This document shows positions 8,660 to 15,874 of a DNA stretch of 29,672 bases, piece after piece (within the stretch, counting starts at the first letter, position 1; the number at the start of each line of letters is the position of its first letter). Source of the DNA: CAZXEJ01 sp964639895 (GTDB lineage Bacteria; Desulfobacterota_D; UBA1144; Nemesobacterales; JADFKM01); assembly GCA_964639895.1 (NCBI GenBank), contig CAZXEJ010000028.1, positions 1-29,672 of the forward strand. The letters run 5' to 3'. Below the pieces are notes generated by a model. That model had not been told where the DNA came from and made no database searches. It saw only the letters and a list, made by a program, of their open reading frames with translations. The position numbers and the translations under genes were made by a program.

Positions 8660-9298
8660 TCAGTCTCTACCTCCTCGACAGCGGATTGTCCTCTCCTCCG
8701 TGACCACGTAGCCGACCTCCACGTCCCCCTCGGCCGAGGGCAGCCGCTCCATGAGCTGGAACTCGTAGGCCAACCCCACACGCCTCGGGGGCGGTACGGC
8801 CGCCAGGACGGCGTCGTAGTATCCGCCTCCGTACCCTATTCGGCGTCCCGCCGCGTCGAAGGCCACACCGGGGACGACAACCAGGTCGAGCTCTGCGACG
8901 GGTATGGCGGGAGCGGAGTCCGGCGGGGCAGGCACGCCGAAGCGGCCGGGGACTAGTTCGGCAAGGGAATGTACGCGCCGGAACACAAGTCCCCCGTCGG
9001 TCACGGAGGGGTAGTAGGCCCTCTTGCCCTCGGCGACGACGCGGGCGAAGACGGCTTCGGTCGGCACCTCGCCGCGCACGGGGGCGTACAGGGCCACGTC
9101 GGTCGAAGATGCGAAAAGGGACAAATCGAAGAGCCGCGCCGCAATGCGAGCGCCCAAGCTCGCCCTCTCTCGGGGTGGGAGGAGGAGCCTTCGCTCTCTT
9201 ACAGCACGGCGGATGGATTCCTTCAGCTCATAGACACCGAAGACGTTACGTGCCGGATCACACTTCCTTTCAGGCGATAGCTCAACTCCACTCCTCAA
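8660..9298 (-). CDS. fthC: 5-formyltetrahydrofolate cyclo-ligase
   Basis: This enzyme converts 5-formyl-tetrahydrofolate to 5,10-methenyl-THF with ATP in one-carbon metabolism. Recognised from the R-R-x-L-L-P-P-x-x-R start of the family, the central VALYAPVRGEVPTE block, DLVVVPGVAFDAAGRRIGYGGGYYDA (substrate and nucleotide site) and a terminal VGYVVTEERTIRC. The start is awkward: no in-frame ATG or GTG lies near the expected N-terminus. The best candidate is a TTG at 9298, inside the end of zapA, with AGGG 5 bases upstream, giving 212 residues. The recognisable homology begins about 20 residues later. A GTG at 9424 would overlap zapA by 143 bases and is unlikely. It sits between zapA and rny in one operon. 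Confidence 0.88.
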   Translation of the reverse strand: MRSGVELSPERKCDPARNVFGVYELKESIRRAVRERRLLLPPRERASLGARIAARLFDLSLFASSTDVALYAPVRGEVPTEAVFARVVAEGKRAYYPSVTDGGLVFRRVHSLAELVPGRFGVPAPPDSAPAIPVAELDLVVVPGVAFDAAGRRIGYGGGYYDAVLAAVPPPRRVGLAYEFQLMERLPSAEGDVEVGYVVTEERTIRCRGGRD

Positions 9299-9653
9299 AA
9301 GTCCCTGGACCGGGCTCGTCGCTGCTGTCTTCGGGAGATTCGTAAGAGCGGTTCTCGCTGTCCCGCGGCTCTTCCAGGGCTCTGTCGACCAGGTCGACCA
9401 ATCTCCGCGTCTTCTCTTCAGCACTCCTCTTAAACTCCTCGAACTCGCTTTTTACCGAGAAAAGCTCATCGGCAATCCTCAAGCTGGCGAGGAAAATCGG
9501 CAGCGGAACCCGCAGGTTGGGGGGCAACTTACCGCTGGAGCGGACCTTGTCCTCGAGGTAGGTGGAGAGACGACGGACGTAGTCCTCGTCGGCGTCTGTC
9601 TTGACGATGTATTCGGTACCGAGGAAATTGATTTTCAAGCTCTTCATACTCAC
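9282..9653 (-). CDS. zapA: Cell division protein ZapA
   Basis: ZapA binds FtsZ and bundles its filaments at the division ring. The 123-residue protein has the family opening (KSLKINFLGTEYIVKTDADEDYV), then YLEDKV, the LRIADELF segment and a charged coiled-coil tail. The GTG start at 9653 overlaps the stop of the preceding gene (GTGA); an ATG at 9647 is an equally good start and would remove two residues. The C-terminus (about residues 95-123) is acidic and Ser/Pro-rich and looks disordered. Its 3' end overlaps the likely fthC start. zapA next to fthC is a widely conserved arrangement. Confidence 0.92.
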   Translation of the reverse strand: MSMKSLKINFLGTEYIVKTDADEDYVRRLSTYLEDKVRSSGKLPPNLRVPLPIFLASLRIADELFSVKSEFEEFKRSAEEKTRRLVDLVDRALEEPRDSENRSYESPEDSSDEPGPGTFEEWS

Positions 9654-9871
9654 CCACCCTGCCTGCCCAGGAAGATCTCGATCTTCTCGATTATCTGATC
9701 GAGTCTCGCCCTGACCTCTTGTTTCTCCGTCTCCAGGTTGCGAACGCTTTCCCTCAGGCGTTCGAGCTCCCCCAACAGCTCCTGCCTCTCGGCCTCGAGC
9801 TGCGACTTCCTGCTCAGCGCCAACTTAAGCTTGTCCTCGAGAATATCGATGGTTCTCAATACGTTACTCAA
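9650..9871 (-). CDS. Small coiled-coil protein upstream of zapA (ZapB-like)
   Basis: This is a 73-residue, almost wholly coiled-coil protein rich in E, L, K and R (for example RTIDILEDKLKLAL and QELLGELERL). Short coiled-coil proteins of this kind precede zapA in many proteobacteria and are often annotated as ZapB-like or cell division proteins. The name rests on size, predicted structure and position; no diagnostic motif is visible. The start is uncertain: TTG at 9871 has no Shine-Dalgarno sequence, and an in-frame TTG at 9859 is an alternative giving 69 residues. The stop overlaps the zapA start by 4 bases, so expression is coupled. It is the first gene of the zapA-fthC-rny operon and is divergent from prfA. 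Confidence 0.75.
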   Translation of the reverse strand: MSNVLRTIDILEDKLKLALSRKSQLEAERQELLGELERLRESVRNLETEKQEVRARLDQIIEKIEIFLGRQGG

Positions 9872-9928
9872 AATAGTTTAAACGCACCTTGAATAATGAA
9901 CCTGTTACGTTTAATATAATACTCCAAA
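9872..9928. promoter_or_regulatory. 57-bp divergent promoter region between the zapA operon and prfA
   Basis: A short AT-rich gap in a GC-rich genome separates two divergent starts. On the + strand TTGAAT (9889-9894), 17 bases, TAATAT (9912-9917) overlap a consensus TATAAT (9915-9920). On the minus strand TTTCAT, 17 bases, TATTAT can be read, with its -35 inside the start of prfA. The two promoters must overlap, so the division operon and prfA may compete for polymerase. Confidence 0.55.
9889..9920 (+). promoter_or_regulatory. prfA promoter, -10 box 8 bases before the start codon
   Basis: TTGAAT at 9889-9894 and TAATAT at 9912-9917 are spaced by 17; TATAAT at 9915-9920 ends only 8 bases before the prfA ATG. 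A transcript starting the usual 6-8 bases after the -10 would have almost no 5' leader. No Shine-Dalgarno sequence precedes the ATG, consistent with leaderless translation. Confidence 0.55.
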
Positions 9929-11038
9929 ATGAGGGAAGATGAAATAGCAAGACGCCTCGAGGAGGTGGAGAGAAGATACGCCCAACTGGAACGCACACTG
10001 AGTGAACCCACCCTTACTCCCGCCGAGATGGCACGCTACGCAAAGGAGCGGGCCGAACTGAGCGAACTGGTCACGACGTACCGGCGGTACAAGGACACCG
10101 CCCGACAAATAGCCGAGACACGCAACCTGCTCGACGACGCCGAACTGGCCGAGCTTGCCCGCCAGGAGCTGGCAGGCCTTGAGGCATCGCTGCGGGGGCT
10201 CAAGGAGAGGCTTCATGTGCTGCTCCTGCCCAAGGACCCCAGCGACGAGAAGAACGTGTTCCTCGAGATACGGGCCGGCACGGGCGGGGAAGAGGCCGCC
10301 CTGTTTGCGGCCGACCTGTTCCGCATGTACACGCGGTGGGCCGAATCGAAGGGCTGGAAGGTGGAGGTGATGAGCCTCAACTCCACAGGCATAGGGGGGA
10401 TAAAGGAGGTCATCGCCTCGATCGAGGGCCGCGACGTCTACGCACACCTAAAATACGAAAGCGGCGTCCACCGCGTCCAGCGCATCCCCACCACCGAGGC
10501 GGGCGGCCGCATCCACACCTCGACGGCGACGGTGGCCGTCCTCCCCGAACCCGACGAGGTGGACGAGGTGGAGATCGACGAGAAGGACCTGAAGATCGAC
10601 ACCTACCGCGCCTCCGGCCCCGGAGGGCAGCACGTCAACAAGACCGACTCGGCCGTGCGCATAACCCACATACCGACGGGCATCGTCGTGCAGTGTCAGG
10701 ACGAGCGCAGCCAGCACAAGAACAGGGCCAAGGCCATGAGGATGCTGCGTGCCAAGCTCTTTGAGGCCGAGAGGAAGCGCCGCGAGGGTGAGATCTCGTC
10801 GCTCAGGAGGTCGCTCGTGGGAAGCGGCGAGAGAAGCGAGAAGATCCGCACCTACAACTTCCCCCAGAACAGGGTGACGGACCACCGGATAGGGCTCACG
10901 CTGCACAAGCTCGACGCCGTGCTCGAAGGCGAGCTCGACGAATTGATCGAGGCCCTGGCCGCAAAGGATCGCGAGGAGAGGCTACGCGAGCTCACCGGCG
11001 GCCGCAGCAACACCGAGAGTGCGGGCGAGACGGCCTGA
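9929..11038 (+). CDS. prfA: Peptide chain release factor 1
   Basis: RF1 recognises UAA and UAG stop codons and triggers peptide release on the ribosome. It has 369 residues, a normal length. The catalytic GGQ is at 232-234 within SGPGGQHVNKTDSAVR. The stop-codon reading tripeptide is PTT at 187-189 (PxT, usually PAT), which marks RF1 and not RF2 (SPF). The N-terminal helical domain and the RAGTGGEEAALFA block are also typical. No prmC methyltransferase, its usual partner, follows; instead a 1.1 kb spacer does. The ATG has no visible Shine-Dalgarno sequence and a -10 box lies 8 bases upstream. Confidence 0.97.
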   Translation: MREDEIARRLEEVERRYAQLERTLSEPTLTPAEMARYAKERAELSELVTTYRRYKDTARQIAETRNLLDDAELAELARQELAGLEASLRGLKERLHVLLLPKDPSDEKNVFLEIRAGTGGEEAALFAADLFRMYTRWAESKGWKVEVMSLNSTGIGGIKEVIASIEGRDVYAHLKYESGVHRVQRIPTTEAGGRIHTSTATVAVLPEPDEVDEVEIDEKDLKIDTYRASGPGGQHVNKTDSAVRITHIPTGIVVQCQDERSQHKNRAKAMRMLRAKLFEAERKRREGEISSLRRSLVGSGERSEKIRTYNFPQNRVTDHRIGLTLHKLDAVLEGELDELIEALAAKDREERLRELTGGRSNTESAGETA

Positions 11039-12086
11039 CCGCCGGCAGGACCCCCGGAGCACCGGCGATCCACGCCCGCCACCCCCATCCGCCCCCGGCG
11101 AAACCGCGCGCACGCACTCCACACCCCCGTCCCCCCCGGCCGAGCGCCATCACAACACGCCCCGACGCGGCGGAGCCACGCGGTCCATGCGACACAGCCC
11201 GCACCACACCTCAGCGTACCCGCCATCCTCCCCGAGCCCCCCGCGTAGTAACCACGACCTGGCACCCAAAACCTCTACGGCACTGACCCCTTATATGCGC
11301 CCACGCGCGCGACACATGCCTTACTTTCCCCCAGGAAAACAAGGTTGCCACCAATAGGGAGGCGAGAAGGAACGGCCGGCAATTAAGAAGAAGAGAGGGC
11401 TCGGGCTCGTGTGCGGCGAATCCTCGGCCGAGATGGTGTGGGATCTCCTGCAGTGGGGGCGGGGGGACGACATCCCTGCCATACCCAACCACCTGCACCC
11501 CCATTACATCCTCCACTTCCCTTGCACCCACGCGAAACATTCCGGGGCCCGGCACATGCCACACCCTGCCATCCCATATGCAACGGGCGCCCCCTCCTCA
11601 GCGGCTCCTCACACCGTACACTCTCTCCCCTCCCAACAAAAAGACCGCACGCTCCGGGCCTTCGGCCACAGCGATCATAACTCCGCTACAACAACGACCC
11701 GCACCCTAGCTGCTCGGCAACATCTGAACGCACACGACACTCCCCCCACCCCGATACGAAAGCGTACAAAAAGCCACGGCCGGTCCACCTTCTTCCCCTC
11801 CATTGAGGCGTAACGCCGCTACGACCGCTACAGCCCCAACACCTATCACATGCACTCCCCGCCCACAACACCCCTTACGCGCAAACGTAGTGGCACAACG
11901 CAACACGGACACAACGGCGGTCACCCACCAGGAATGCCCACCGCACCCTTGGCGAGTGCAGTCGCAGAACCCACACGGCTGTCTCTCTCCCCGCCGGCGT
12001 GACGGCCGGCCTCGCCCACGCCGGGCGGCACCACAGTTGTATACCGTTTCCATCGCGGCCCAACCGCCCCAAGTGCTCTGGGGGTC

Positions 12087-12105
12087 GGCCGGCGTCGGCC
12101 TTTTT
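12087..12105 (+). terminator. Intrinsic terminator upstream of the CcsA-like gene
   Basis: GGCCG (12087-12091), loop GCGT, CGGCC (12096-12100), followed at once by TTTTT (12101-12105). It lies 68 bases before the CcsA-like start and just upstream of that gene's promoter, insulating it from upstream transcription. It is one of only two U-tract terminators I could find in the window. Confidence 0.65.
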
Positions 12106-12121
12106 ACCCTACGGCCATCCC

Positions 12122-12159
12122 TTGCCGGCCGCCGCGTCAAACCTATAAATCGGTATAAT
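12122..12159 (+). promoter_or_regulatory. Promoter of the CcsA-like gene
   Basis: TTGCCG (12122-12127), 16 bases, TATAAA (12144-12149) is one possible promoter. A perfect TATAAT (12154-12159) ends 13 bases before the ATG but lacks a good -35. In either case the 5' leader would be short (about 0-17 bases), and no Shine-Dalgarno sequence is present. Confidence 0.5.
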
Positions 12160-12172
12160 AATCCTTTAATAT

Positions 12173-12985
12173 ATGTCGATGGTATCGAACGCCCTGCCTT
12201 CGCTGCTGCTCTTCGTCTCGGCCCTCCTCTACTGGGCCGAACTGTGGACGTCCAAGCGGCGCTTCGCCCGCGCAGCGTTCGGAGTGCTCGTAGCCGGCAC
12301 GGTTCTGGGCACATTGGCTCTCTTTACTCCTCAGGCCTCGGGCATAACGCTGGTAAGCGGCCTCGAGGGATCGCTCTTCCGCTTCGCCTGGTTCATAGCC
12401 GTCGTATACGTAGCCTCCGAGTTGTGGCTCAAGCTGCCCGTTCTGGGGGCGTTCGTGGCCCCCCTGCTATTCCTGCTCACCATACCCCAGGCGCTCTCTC
12501 ATTCGTCGGCTATTCCCCGAACGGCGGCCGCGGCCGACCCATTGGTCACTCTCCACATCGCGCTCGTGCTTCTGGGGGGCGGGCTGTTCGCCGTGGCCTT
12601 CGTGGCCGGCACGCTCTATCTGTTCCAGGAGAGGCGGCTTAAGGCCAAGCACGTGGGCCGCTTCCTCATGAAGCTGCCCTCCATCACGAAGCTCGACAGC
12701 CTCAACCTCTGGCTCCTGCTGACGGGCTTTCCGCTCCTTACGGTCGGGATCGCCGTCGGCATCGCCTCGGCCAAGCAGGCCTGGGGCGTATACTGGAAAT
12801 GGGACTACAAAGGCGTAGGTGCCATTGTAACTTGGCTCATCTTCGCCGCCCTCATCCACGGCCGCCTCGTCTTCGGGTGGAAGGGGCGCAAGGCGGCCGC
12901 CGGTGCAATCTTGGGGTTCATCGCAATTGTGGCTACGGTGCTGGTGAGCAGCTATTTTACGGCCTCGCTCCGGCTGGGCCCTTAG
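12173..12985 (+). CDS. CcsA/HemX-like integral membrane cytochrome c biogenesis protein
   Basis: This is a 270-residue, highly hydrophobic protein with about eight predicted membrane segments (roughly residues 6-25, 33-52, 68-88, 90-108, 124-150, 178-199, 214-235 and 243-262). The signature is the Trp-rich stretch YWKWD at 207-211 followed by VTWLIFAALIHGRL, matching the CcsA/HemX family (normally WDPKETW...TWLIYA.YLH.R). Conserved His candidates for haem binding are H128 and H229. CcsA moves haem for cytochrome c maturation, while HemX-type members lie near hemA and affect haem synthesis; neither ccsB nor hemA is nearby, so the exact role is open. Its 3' end overlaps the convergent binding-protein gene by 29 bases. 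The start lacks a Shine-Dalgarno sequence. Confidence 0.8.
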   Translation: MSMVSNALPSLLLFVSALLYWAELWTSKRRFARAAFGVLVAGTVLGTLALFTPQASGITLVSGLEGSLFRFAWFIAVVYVASELWLKLPVLGAFVAPLLFLLTIPQALSHSSAIPRTAAAADPLVTLHIALVLLGGGLFAVAFVAGTLYLFQERRLKAKHVGRFLMKLPSITKLDSLNLWLLLTGFPLLTVGIAVGIASAKQAWGVYWKWDYKGVGAIVTWLIFAALIHGRLVFGWKGRKAAAGAILGFIAIVATVLVSSYFTASLRLGP

Positions 12986-14183
12986 AACCGCCGACCCCTG
13001 ACCCGGCGGTCACCCGCCGCACCTTCCCTCCCTTGAGCCTCAAAACGAAGCGGCGCGGCACGACGGCCACGCCCCCATCCACGCGGGAAACTATATCGTA
13101 ACCCCGCGGGGCCGGGCGCGAGAGCAGAAGGTTTCTCACATCCGCGCCTCCCCCTTGCGGCGCCTCCCTCAGCGCCTCACCCACCAGACGCGCGGCCTCG
13201 TAGAACTGGTACTCCAGCAGGCCGGGTCTGCCCGCGAACGCCCTCCCGTAGGCCGCGGCGAACCTCCTCCATCGGGGGTTGCGCGGATAGAAGAAGTCCG
13301 TAAAGAATATCCCGTCCCCTTCCTCACCCATCGCCTCGGTGAACAGGGGAGTATTCCACATGCTGGGCCCCAGGAACACCGGCTCCACCTCCTGCTCCTT
13401 GAGCTCCTCGTCCCTTCGAAGCCTCACGATCACCTGGGAAGCGACGGCCGGCCCCGCCGCCAGGAACACCGCCTGCGGAGGCCGTGCGCGGAACCACGCA
13501 ATCTCGCGCTCGTACCCCCTCATGAACGATTCGACCGTCCCCATGTAGACCACATCCACGCGCGAGGGTCGGAGCGCGGCGACGAAGACGTCCTTGAGGA
13601 TGGTTCCCTCCCTCGTGTCGCTGTAGAGCACGGCCACACGCTCTGCACCAAGCCCGTAGCGGGCGAACCGCGCCATCATCCTGGCCTGCTCCTCGAGCGG
13701 GAAGGAAAAGGTTATGAAGTAGGGGTTGTCACGGAAATCCTTCTCCGAGATGGGAAAAACGACCGTCGGCACGCGCAACTCCTCGACGATCCCCCCGACC
13801 CGGAGGACGGATTCCCTCAGCACGGGCCCGATTACCGCCTCCACCCCCTCGGTCGAAGCGGCACTCCGGAAGGCCTCGGCGAGCCTGCCCTCATCGCTAC
13901 CCCAGTCGATGGCCACCACCCTCAGAGCGCCTGACCCGTCGGCGACGAAGGCGCCGGCCGCGGCGAGTATCCCTTTGAGCGCACGCTGCCCCAGTACGGC
14001 GTAGCGGCCGCTGAGGGGAAGGACGCAGGCGATCGCGTGCGAAGCGGGGGGCGGGTCGGCCGCATGGGCAGCAGGATAAAAGACAAACGCCGGAAACCGC
14101 GAGCCGGGAAAGGAGACGAGAAAGAGGAGGAACAGCAAAGCCGAAAGCAACAGCAACGACACCTTAGGGAGGGATCTGAGCAT
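12957..14183 (-). CDS. Periplasmic binding protein (Leu/Ile/Val-type; penicillin-binding protein activator-like)
   Basis: A 408-residue exported protein. Residues 1-42 form a signal peptide: basic start MLRSLPK, a long hydrophobic core, and a probable cleavage site after AHA. The mature part begins with IACVLPLSGRYAVLGQRALKG, the typical first strand and loop of type I periplasmic binding proteins (Peripla_BP_6), with VEAVIGPVLRES and VAVLYSD blocks further on. In deltaproteobacteria such orphan proteins are annotated as ABC substrate-binding proteins or as LpoA-like activators. No permease or ATPase gene is near, which favours a non-transport role. The final residues are encoded opposite the end of the CcsA-like gene. 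A -10 box ends 9 bases before the ATG, and no Shine-Dalgarno sequence is seen. Confidence 0.8.
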   Translation of the reverse strand: MLRSLPKVSLLLLSALLFLLFLVSFPGSRFPAFVFYPAAHAADPPPASHAIACVLPLSGRYAVLGQRALKGILAAAGAFVADGSGALRVVAIDWGSDEGRLAEAFRSAASTEGVEAVIGPVLRESVLRVGGIVEELRVPTVVFPISEKDFRDNPYFITFSFPLEEQARMMARFARYGLGAERVAVLYSDTREGTILKDVFVAALRPSRVDVVYMGTVESFMRGYEREIAWFRARPPQAVFLAAGPAVASQVIVRLRRDEELKEQEVEPVFLGPSMWNTPLFTEAMGEEGDGIFFTDFFYPRNPRWRRFAAAYGRAFAGRPGLLEYQFYEAARLVGEALREAPQGGGADVRNLLLSRPAPRGYDIVSRVDGGVAVVPRRFVLRLKGGKVRRVTAGSGVGGSKGPAGARP

Positions 14184-14192
14184 CGGACGAGT

Positions 14193-14222
14193 AGTATAAC
14201 ATCGGCCCCGAAGAGGCCGCAA
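14193..14222 (-). promoter_or_regulatory. Promoter of the periplasmic binding protein gene
   Basis: On the minus strand TTGCGG (14222-14217), 18 bases, TATACT (14198-14193). Nine bases separate the -10 from the ATG at 14183, so the mRNA is probably leaderless or nearly so. Confidence 0.55.
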
Positions 14223-14427
14223 CGCACGCCGCGGCCCATACGTGGCCACCAGCCGAGCCTACGGCGGCGCGATGGTTACTACCCCAAGGAGCCCTACCCT
14301 TGCCGCATGCCCGGAGCACCCACCCCAGGCGCGGGCCACCGGGCGGCGGTGCACACATGGTACGGCCATGCCCCCACCGCACGGGCCCCGCCGCTGCACT
14401 CAAAACACCGGCCGCATACAAGCCGCC

Positions 14428-14473
14428 GCCCGCCGTCGGCGGAGAGACCGGCACACGGCCGATGGCGGCGGGC
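14428..14473. other. Large GC-rich hairpin in the phasin upstream spacer
   Basis: GCCCGCCG (14428-14435) pairs with CGGCGGGC (14466-14473), and TCGGC (14436-14440) with GCCGA (14458-14462), leaving a 3-base bulge TGG and a 17-base loop: 13 pairs in all. No T-run follows on either strand. It could be a structured leader, a small RNA or a chance GC-rich fold. Confidence 0.35.
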
Positions 14474-14780
14474 AGGGAGAAGAGCTCCGCTGGATACCGA
14501 TACCACACAACGAAACCACCGCCCAGTGAATAACCCCCATGCCGCGAAACGACAAGGCGAGCTCCCAGAGTATGGAGGCACGGTGTGTCGGGAACCGGCC
14601 ATGGGAGCTGCGGGCTGTAACACACAAGGCGGCTCCGCCGCAACCCGTGCGGGCGGTACAGACTGCAAACATCGGGCCGTACCCTCCCTCTCTTGCCCCC
14701 TCAGGCGGGACAGCTCTCTGTGTCGAATGGCCATCCGAGGCCGACCCACCCTTTTCGGCTTGGTGGTGTGAGAGGGCGAA

Positions 14781-14796
14781 GCATTGTGCGCAATGC
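14781..14796. promoter_or_regulatory. Palindrome upstream of the phasin promoter, possible operator
   Basis: GCATTG-TGCG-CAATGC is a perfect 6-bp inverted repeat with 4-base centre, 76 bases upstream of the phasin -35 box. PHA genes are often controlled by DNA-binding regulators that sense the polymer, so this is a reasonable operator candidate, but no regulator gene is present in the window. Confidence 0.3.
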
Positions 14797-14872
14797 AACA
14801 AAAATCGCCTGTTGATTTCGTAACGCCCTTAAATAAAAGGACAGTTACTCTGTGCAGTTGCGAAGAGAAAAC

Positions 14873-14900
14873 TTGACAATGCGGCAAACGTGCTTAAAAT
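14873..14900 (+). promoter_or_regulatory. Strong sigma-70-type promoter of the phasin gene
   Basis: Consensus TTGACA (14873-14878), 16 bases, TAAAAT (14895-14900), in an AT-rich patch. Transcription would start near 14907, giving a leader of about 34 bases that includes AAGGGGGGG, a strong ribosome binding site. This is the best promoter on the + strand and fits an abundant granule protein. Confidence 0.75.
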
Positions 14901-14940
14901 ATTAATATCCAAAATCAAAACCAAGGGGGGGTCATGTCTG

Positions 14941-15336
14941 ATGGCTAAGACCAACGAAAAGGTGGAGGATTTCTCGGAGGTTCTGCAGGAGTTGCACGGC
15001 CTTGTAAAGGACAACTACATGCTGGGCTTCGAGGCTCTGGCCACTCTCATTGAGGAAAACAAGAAGTTCATCGACTCGCAGTACGAGCAGTTTTTTGCAC
15101 TGCAGAAGGAGCTTCTCGAGACCACGAAAGCGGCCTGTGACGGCCTGACCAAAGGGTTCGCCGAGTTTCCGATTGCGGCCAACATCGACCGTCTGACCAA
15201 GATCCAGGAGGACAACGTCGCCCTGCTCCAGAACCTGATCGACCGCTTCAGCCGGAACACGCTCAACCTCACCCAGAAGGCCACGGAGAATGCGTTCAAG
15301 GTGTTCGAAGACTACGCGAAGATCTTCAACGTCTGA
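14941..15336 (+). CDS. Phasin-like granule-associated protein
   Basis: A 131-residue, mostly helical protein without cysteine-rich or membrane segments beyond one Cys. Features: an acidic N-terminus, a central FALQKELLETTKAA helix, and a C-terminal amphipathic helix (NTLNLTQKATENAFKVFEDY), as in phasins, which coat polyhydroxyalkanoate granules. The name comes from this general pattern plus position directly upstream of PHA synthase genes; phasins are poorly conserved, so the family match is moderate. ATG 14941 is chosen because AAGGGGGGG ends 9 bases upstream. An ATG at 14934 is out of frame and stops after four codons, and an upstream GTG at 14890 lies inside the promoter. A strong hairpin follows the stop and may separate its expression from the genes downstream. 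Confidence 0.75.
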   Translation: MAKTNEKVEDFSEVLQELHGLVKDNYMLGFEALATLIEENKKFIDSQYEQFFALQKELLETTKAACDGLTKGFAEFPIAANIDRLTKIQEDNVALLQNLIDRFSRNTLNLTQKATENAFKVFEDYAKIFNV

Positions 15337-15363
15337 ACGTAGTTGTGTAATATATTTACAGCG

Positions 15364-15397
15364 CGCGGTTCGGGCCCGTGGTGGGGCCTGCGCCGCG
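15364..15397 (+). terminator. Strong hairpin between the phasin and PhaE-like genes (attenuator or 3'-end protector)
   Basis: CGCGG (15364-15368) pairs with CCGCG (15393-15397). After a 2x2 internal loop, CGGGCCC (15371-15377) pairs with GGGCCTG (15384-15390, one G.U), with loop GTGGTG: 12 pairs. No U-tract follows. Placed 28 bases after the phasin stop, it could make the phasin mRNA more abundant or stable than the downstream synthase mRNA. Confidence 0.5.
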
Positions 15398-15466
15398 AGC
15401 CCAATACCACCGCACCCGGGACGGGACCATCCACACGGTTCCAGAGCGGGTTCCGGGAGGGTTTAG

Positions 15467-15874
15467 ATGAGCGACGAGAAGAAGGCGAACGGTGAGATAT
15501 ACTTCACCTACTTCAAGCAGCTCTACGAGAAGTGGGAGAAGTCGATGTCTCATGCTCTCGACGTGTGGATGAAGTCCTCGGTGTTCTCGCGCCGTACGGA
15601 ACAGGCGTCCCAGAAGGCCAAGGAGTTCCAGAACTACATGTACGAGACGATGCGGCGGGCGCTCGAGACCAGGTACTACCCGATGAAGAGCGACGTCGAG
15701 AGGATATTCGAAACGCTGGAGGCGCTGGAGGACAAGCTGGCTCGGCTCGAGGTGAAGATAGGAGCGCTCGAAGGGTTGAAACAGGCCGAAGAGAAGGCCG
15801 AAGCCGATGCGGCTCCAGAGAAGGCCAAGCCGAAAAGCTCCGCAAAACCGAGAAGAAGGGGTAAGAAACAATGA
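15467..15874 (+). CDS. Small PhaE-like PHA synthase partner, one W-x10-W module
   Basis: A 135-residue helical protein. Residues 13-42 hold an aromatic module (Y15-F-K-x-L-Y20-E-x-W23-E-K ... D32-x-W34-x-K-S-x-x-F40-S) that recurs twice in the next protein with the same W-x10-W spacing. Residues about 60-105 form a second helical region with Y-P-x-K-x-D followed by a leucine-heptad stretch, like the C-terminal region of class III PhaE subunits (PF09712-type). The last 30 residues are Lys/Ala/Pro-rich and end in a basic PRRRGKKQ tail that could touch DNA or the granule surface. PhaE normally has about 350 residues, so this is short. Ribosome binding site GGGAGG precedes the ATG; the stop overlaps the next start (ATGA). 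Confidence 0.65.
   Translation: MSDEKKANGEIYFTYFKQLYEKWEKSMSHALDVWMKSSVFSRRTEQASQKAKEFQNYMYETMRRALETRYYPMKSDVERIFETLEALEDKLARLEVKIGALEGLKQAEEKAEADAAPEKAKPKSSAKPRRRGKKQ

Larger units (their letters stand above)
11039..12172. other. 1.1-kb spacer between prfA and the CcsA-like gene, no credible gene
   Basis: All frames here give low-complexity His/Pro/Thr/Arg-rich translations, as expected from C-rich non-coding DNA. By hand count 11041-11220 has 94 C and 44 G on the + strand, the profile of a Rho-loading transcript. The skew reverses in a purine-rich island at about 11351-11475, which includes the 10-bp palindrome CTCGGCCGAG. The spacer ends in a clean intrinsic terminator (12087-12105). A terminator this far from prfA suggests either a very long 3' UTR or an unrecognised non-coding transcript. 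Confidence 0.6.
14184..14872. other. 689-bp divergent spacer upstream of the phasin gene
   Basis: No credible gene was found; frames in this spacer give low-complexity translations. It contains a large imperfect hairpin (14428-14473) and a 16-base palindrome (14781-14796). Its length is large for a divergent promoter region, so it may hold regulator sites for the storage genes or a small RNA. Confidence 0.5.

Noticed and set aside
7056..8711. Long open frame (551 codons) antisense to rny
   Set aside because: Shadow of the coiled-coil-rich rny gene; repetitive Leu/Val/Asp translation and no family features.
11409..11813. Possible gene in the prfA-ccsA spacer (134 codons, GTG start with GAGAGGG upstream)
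   Set aside because: The first 25 residues look acceptable, but the rest is His/Pro/Thr-rich low complexity as expected from C-rich non-coding DNA.
14037..14771. Open frame of 244 codons in the spacer upstream of the phasin gene
   Set aside because: Arg/Pro/His-rich translation, begins inside the binding-protein gene on the other strand, and spans the large hairpin.
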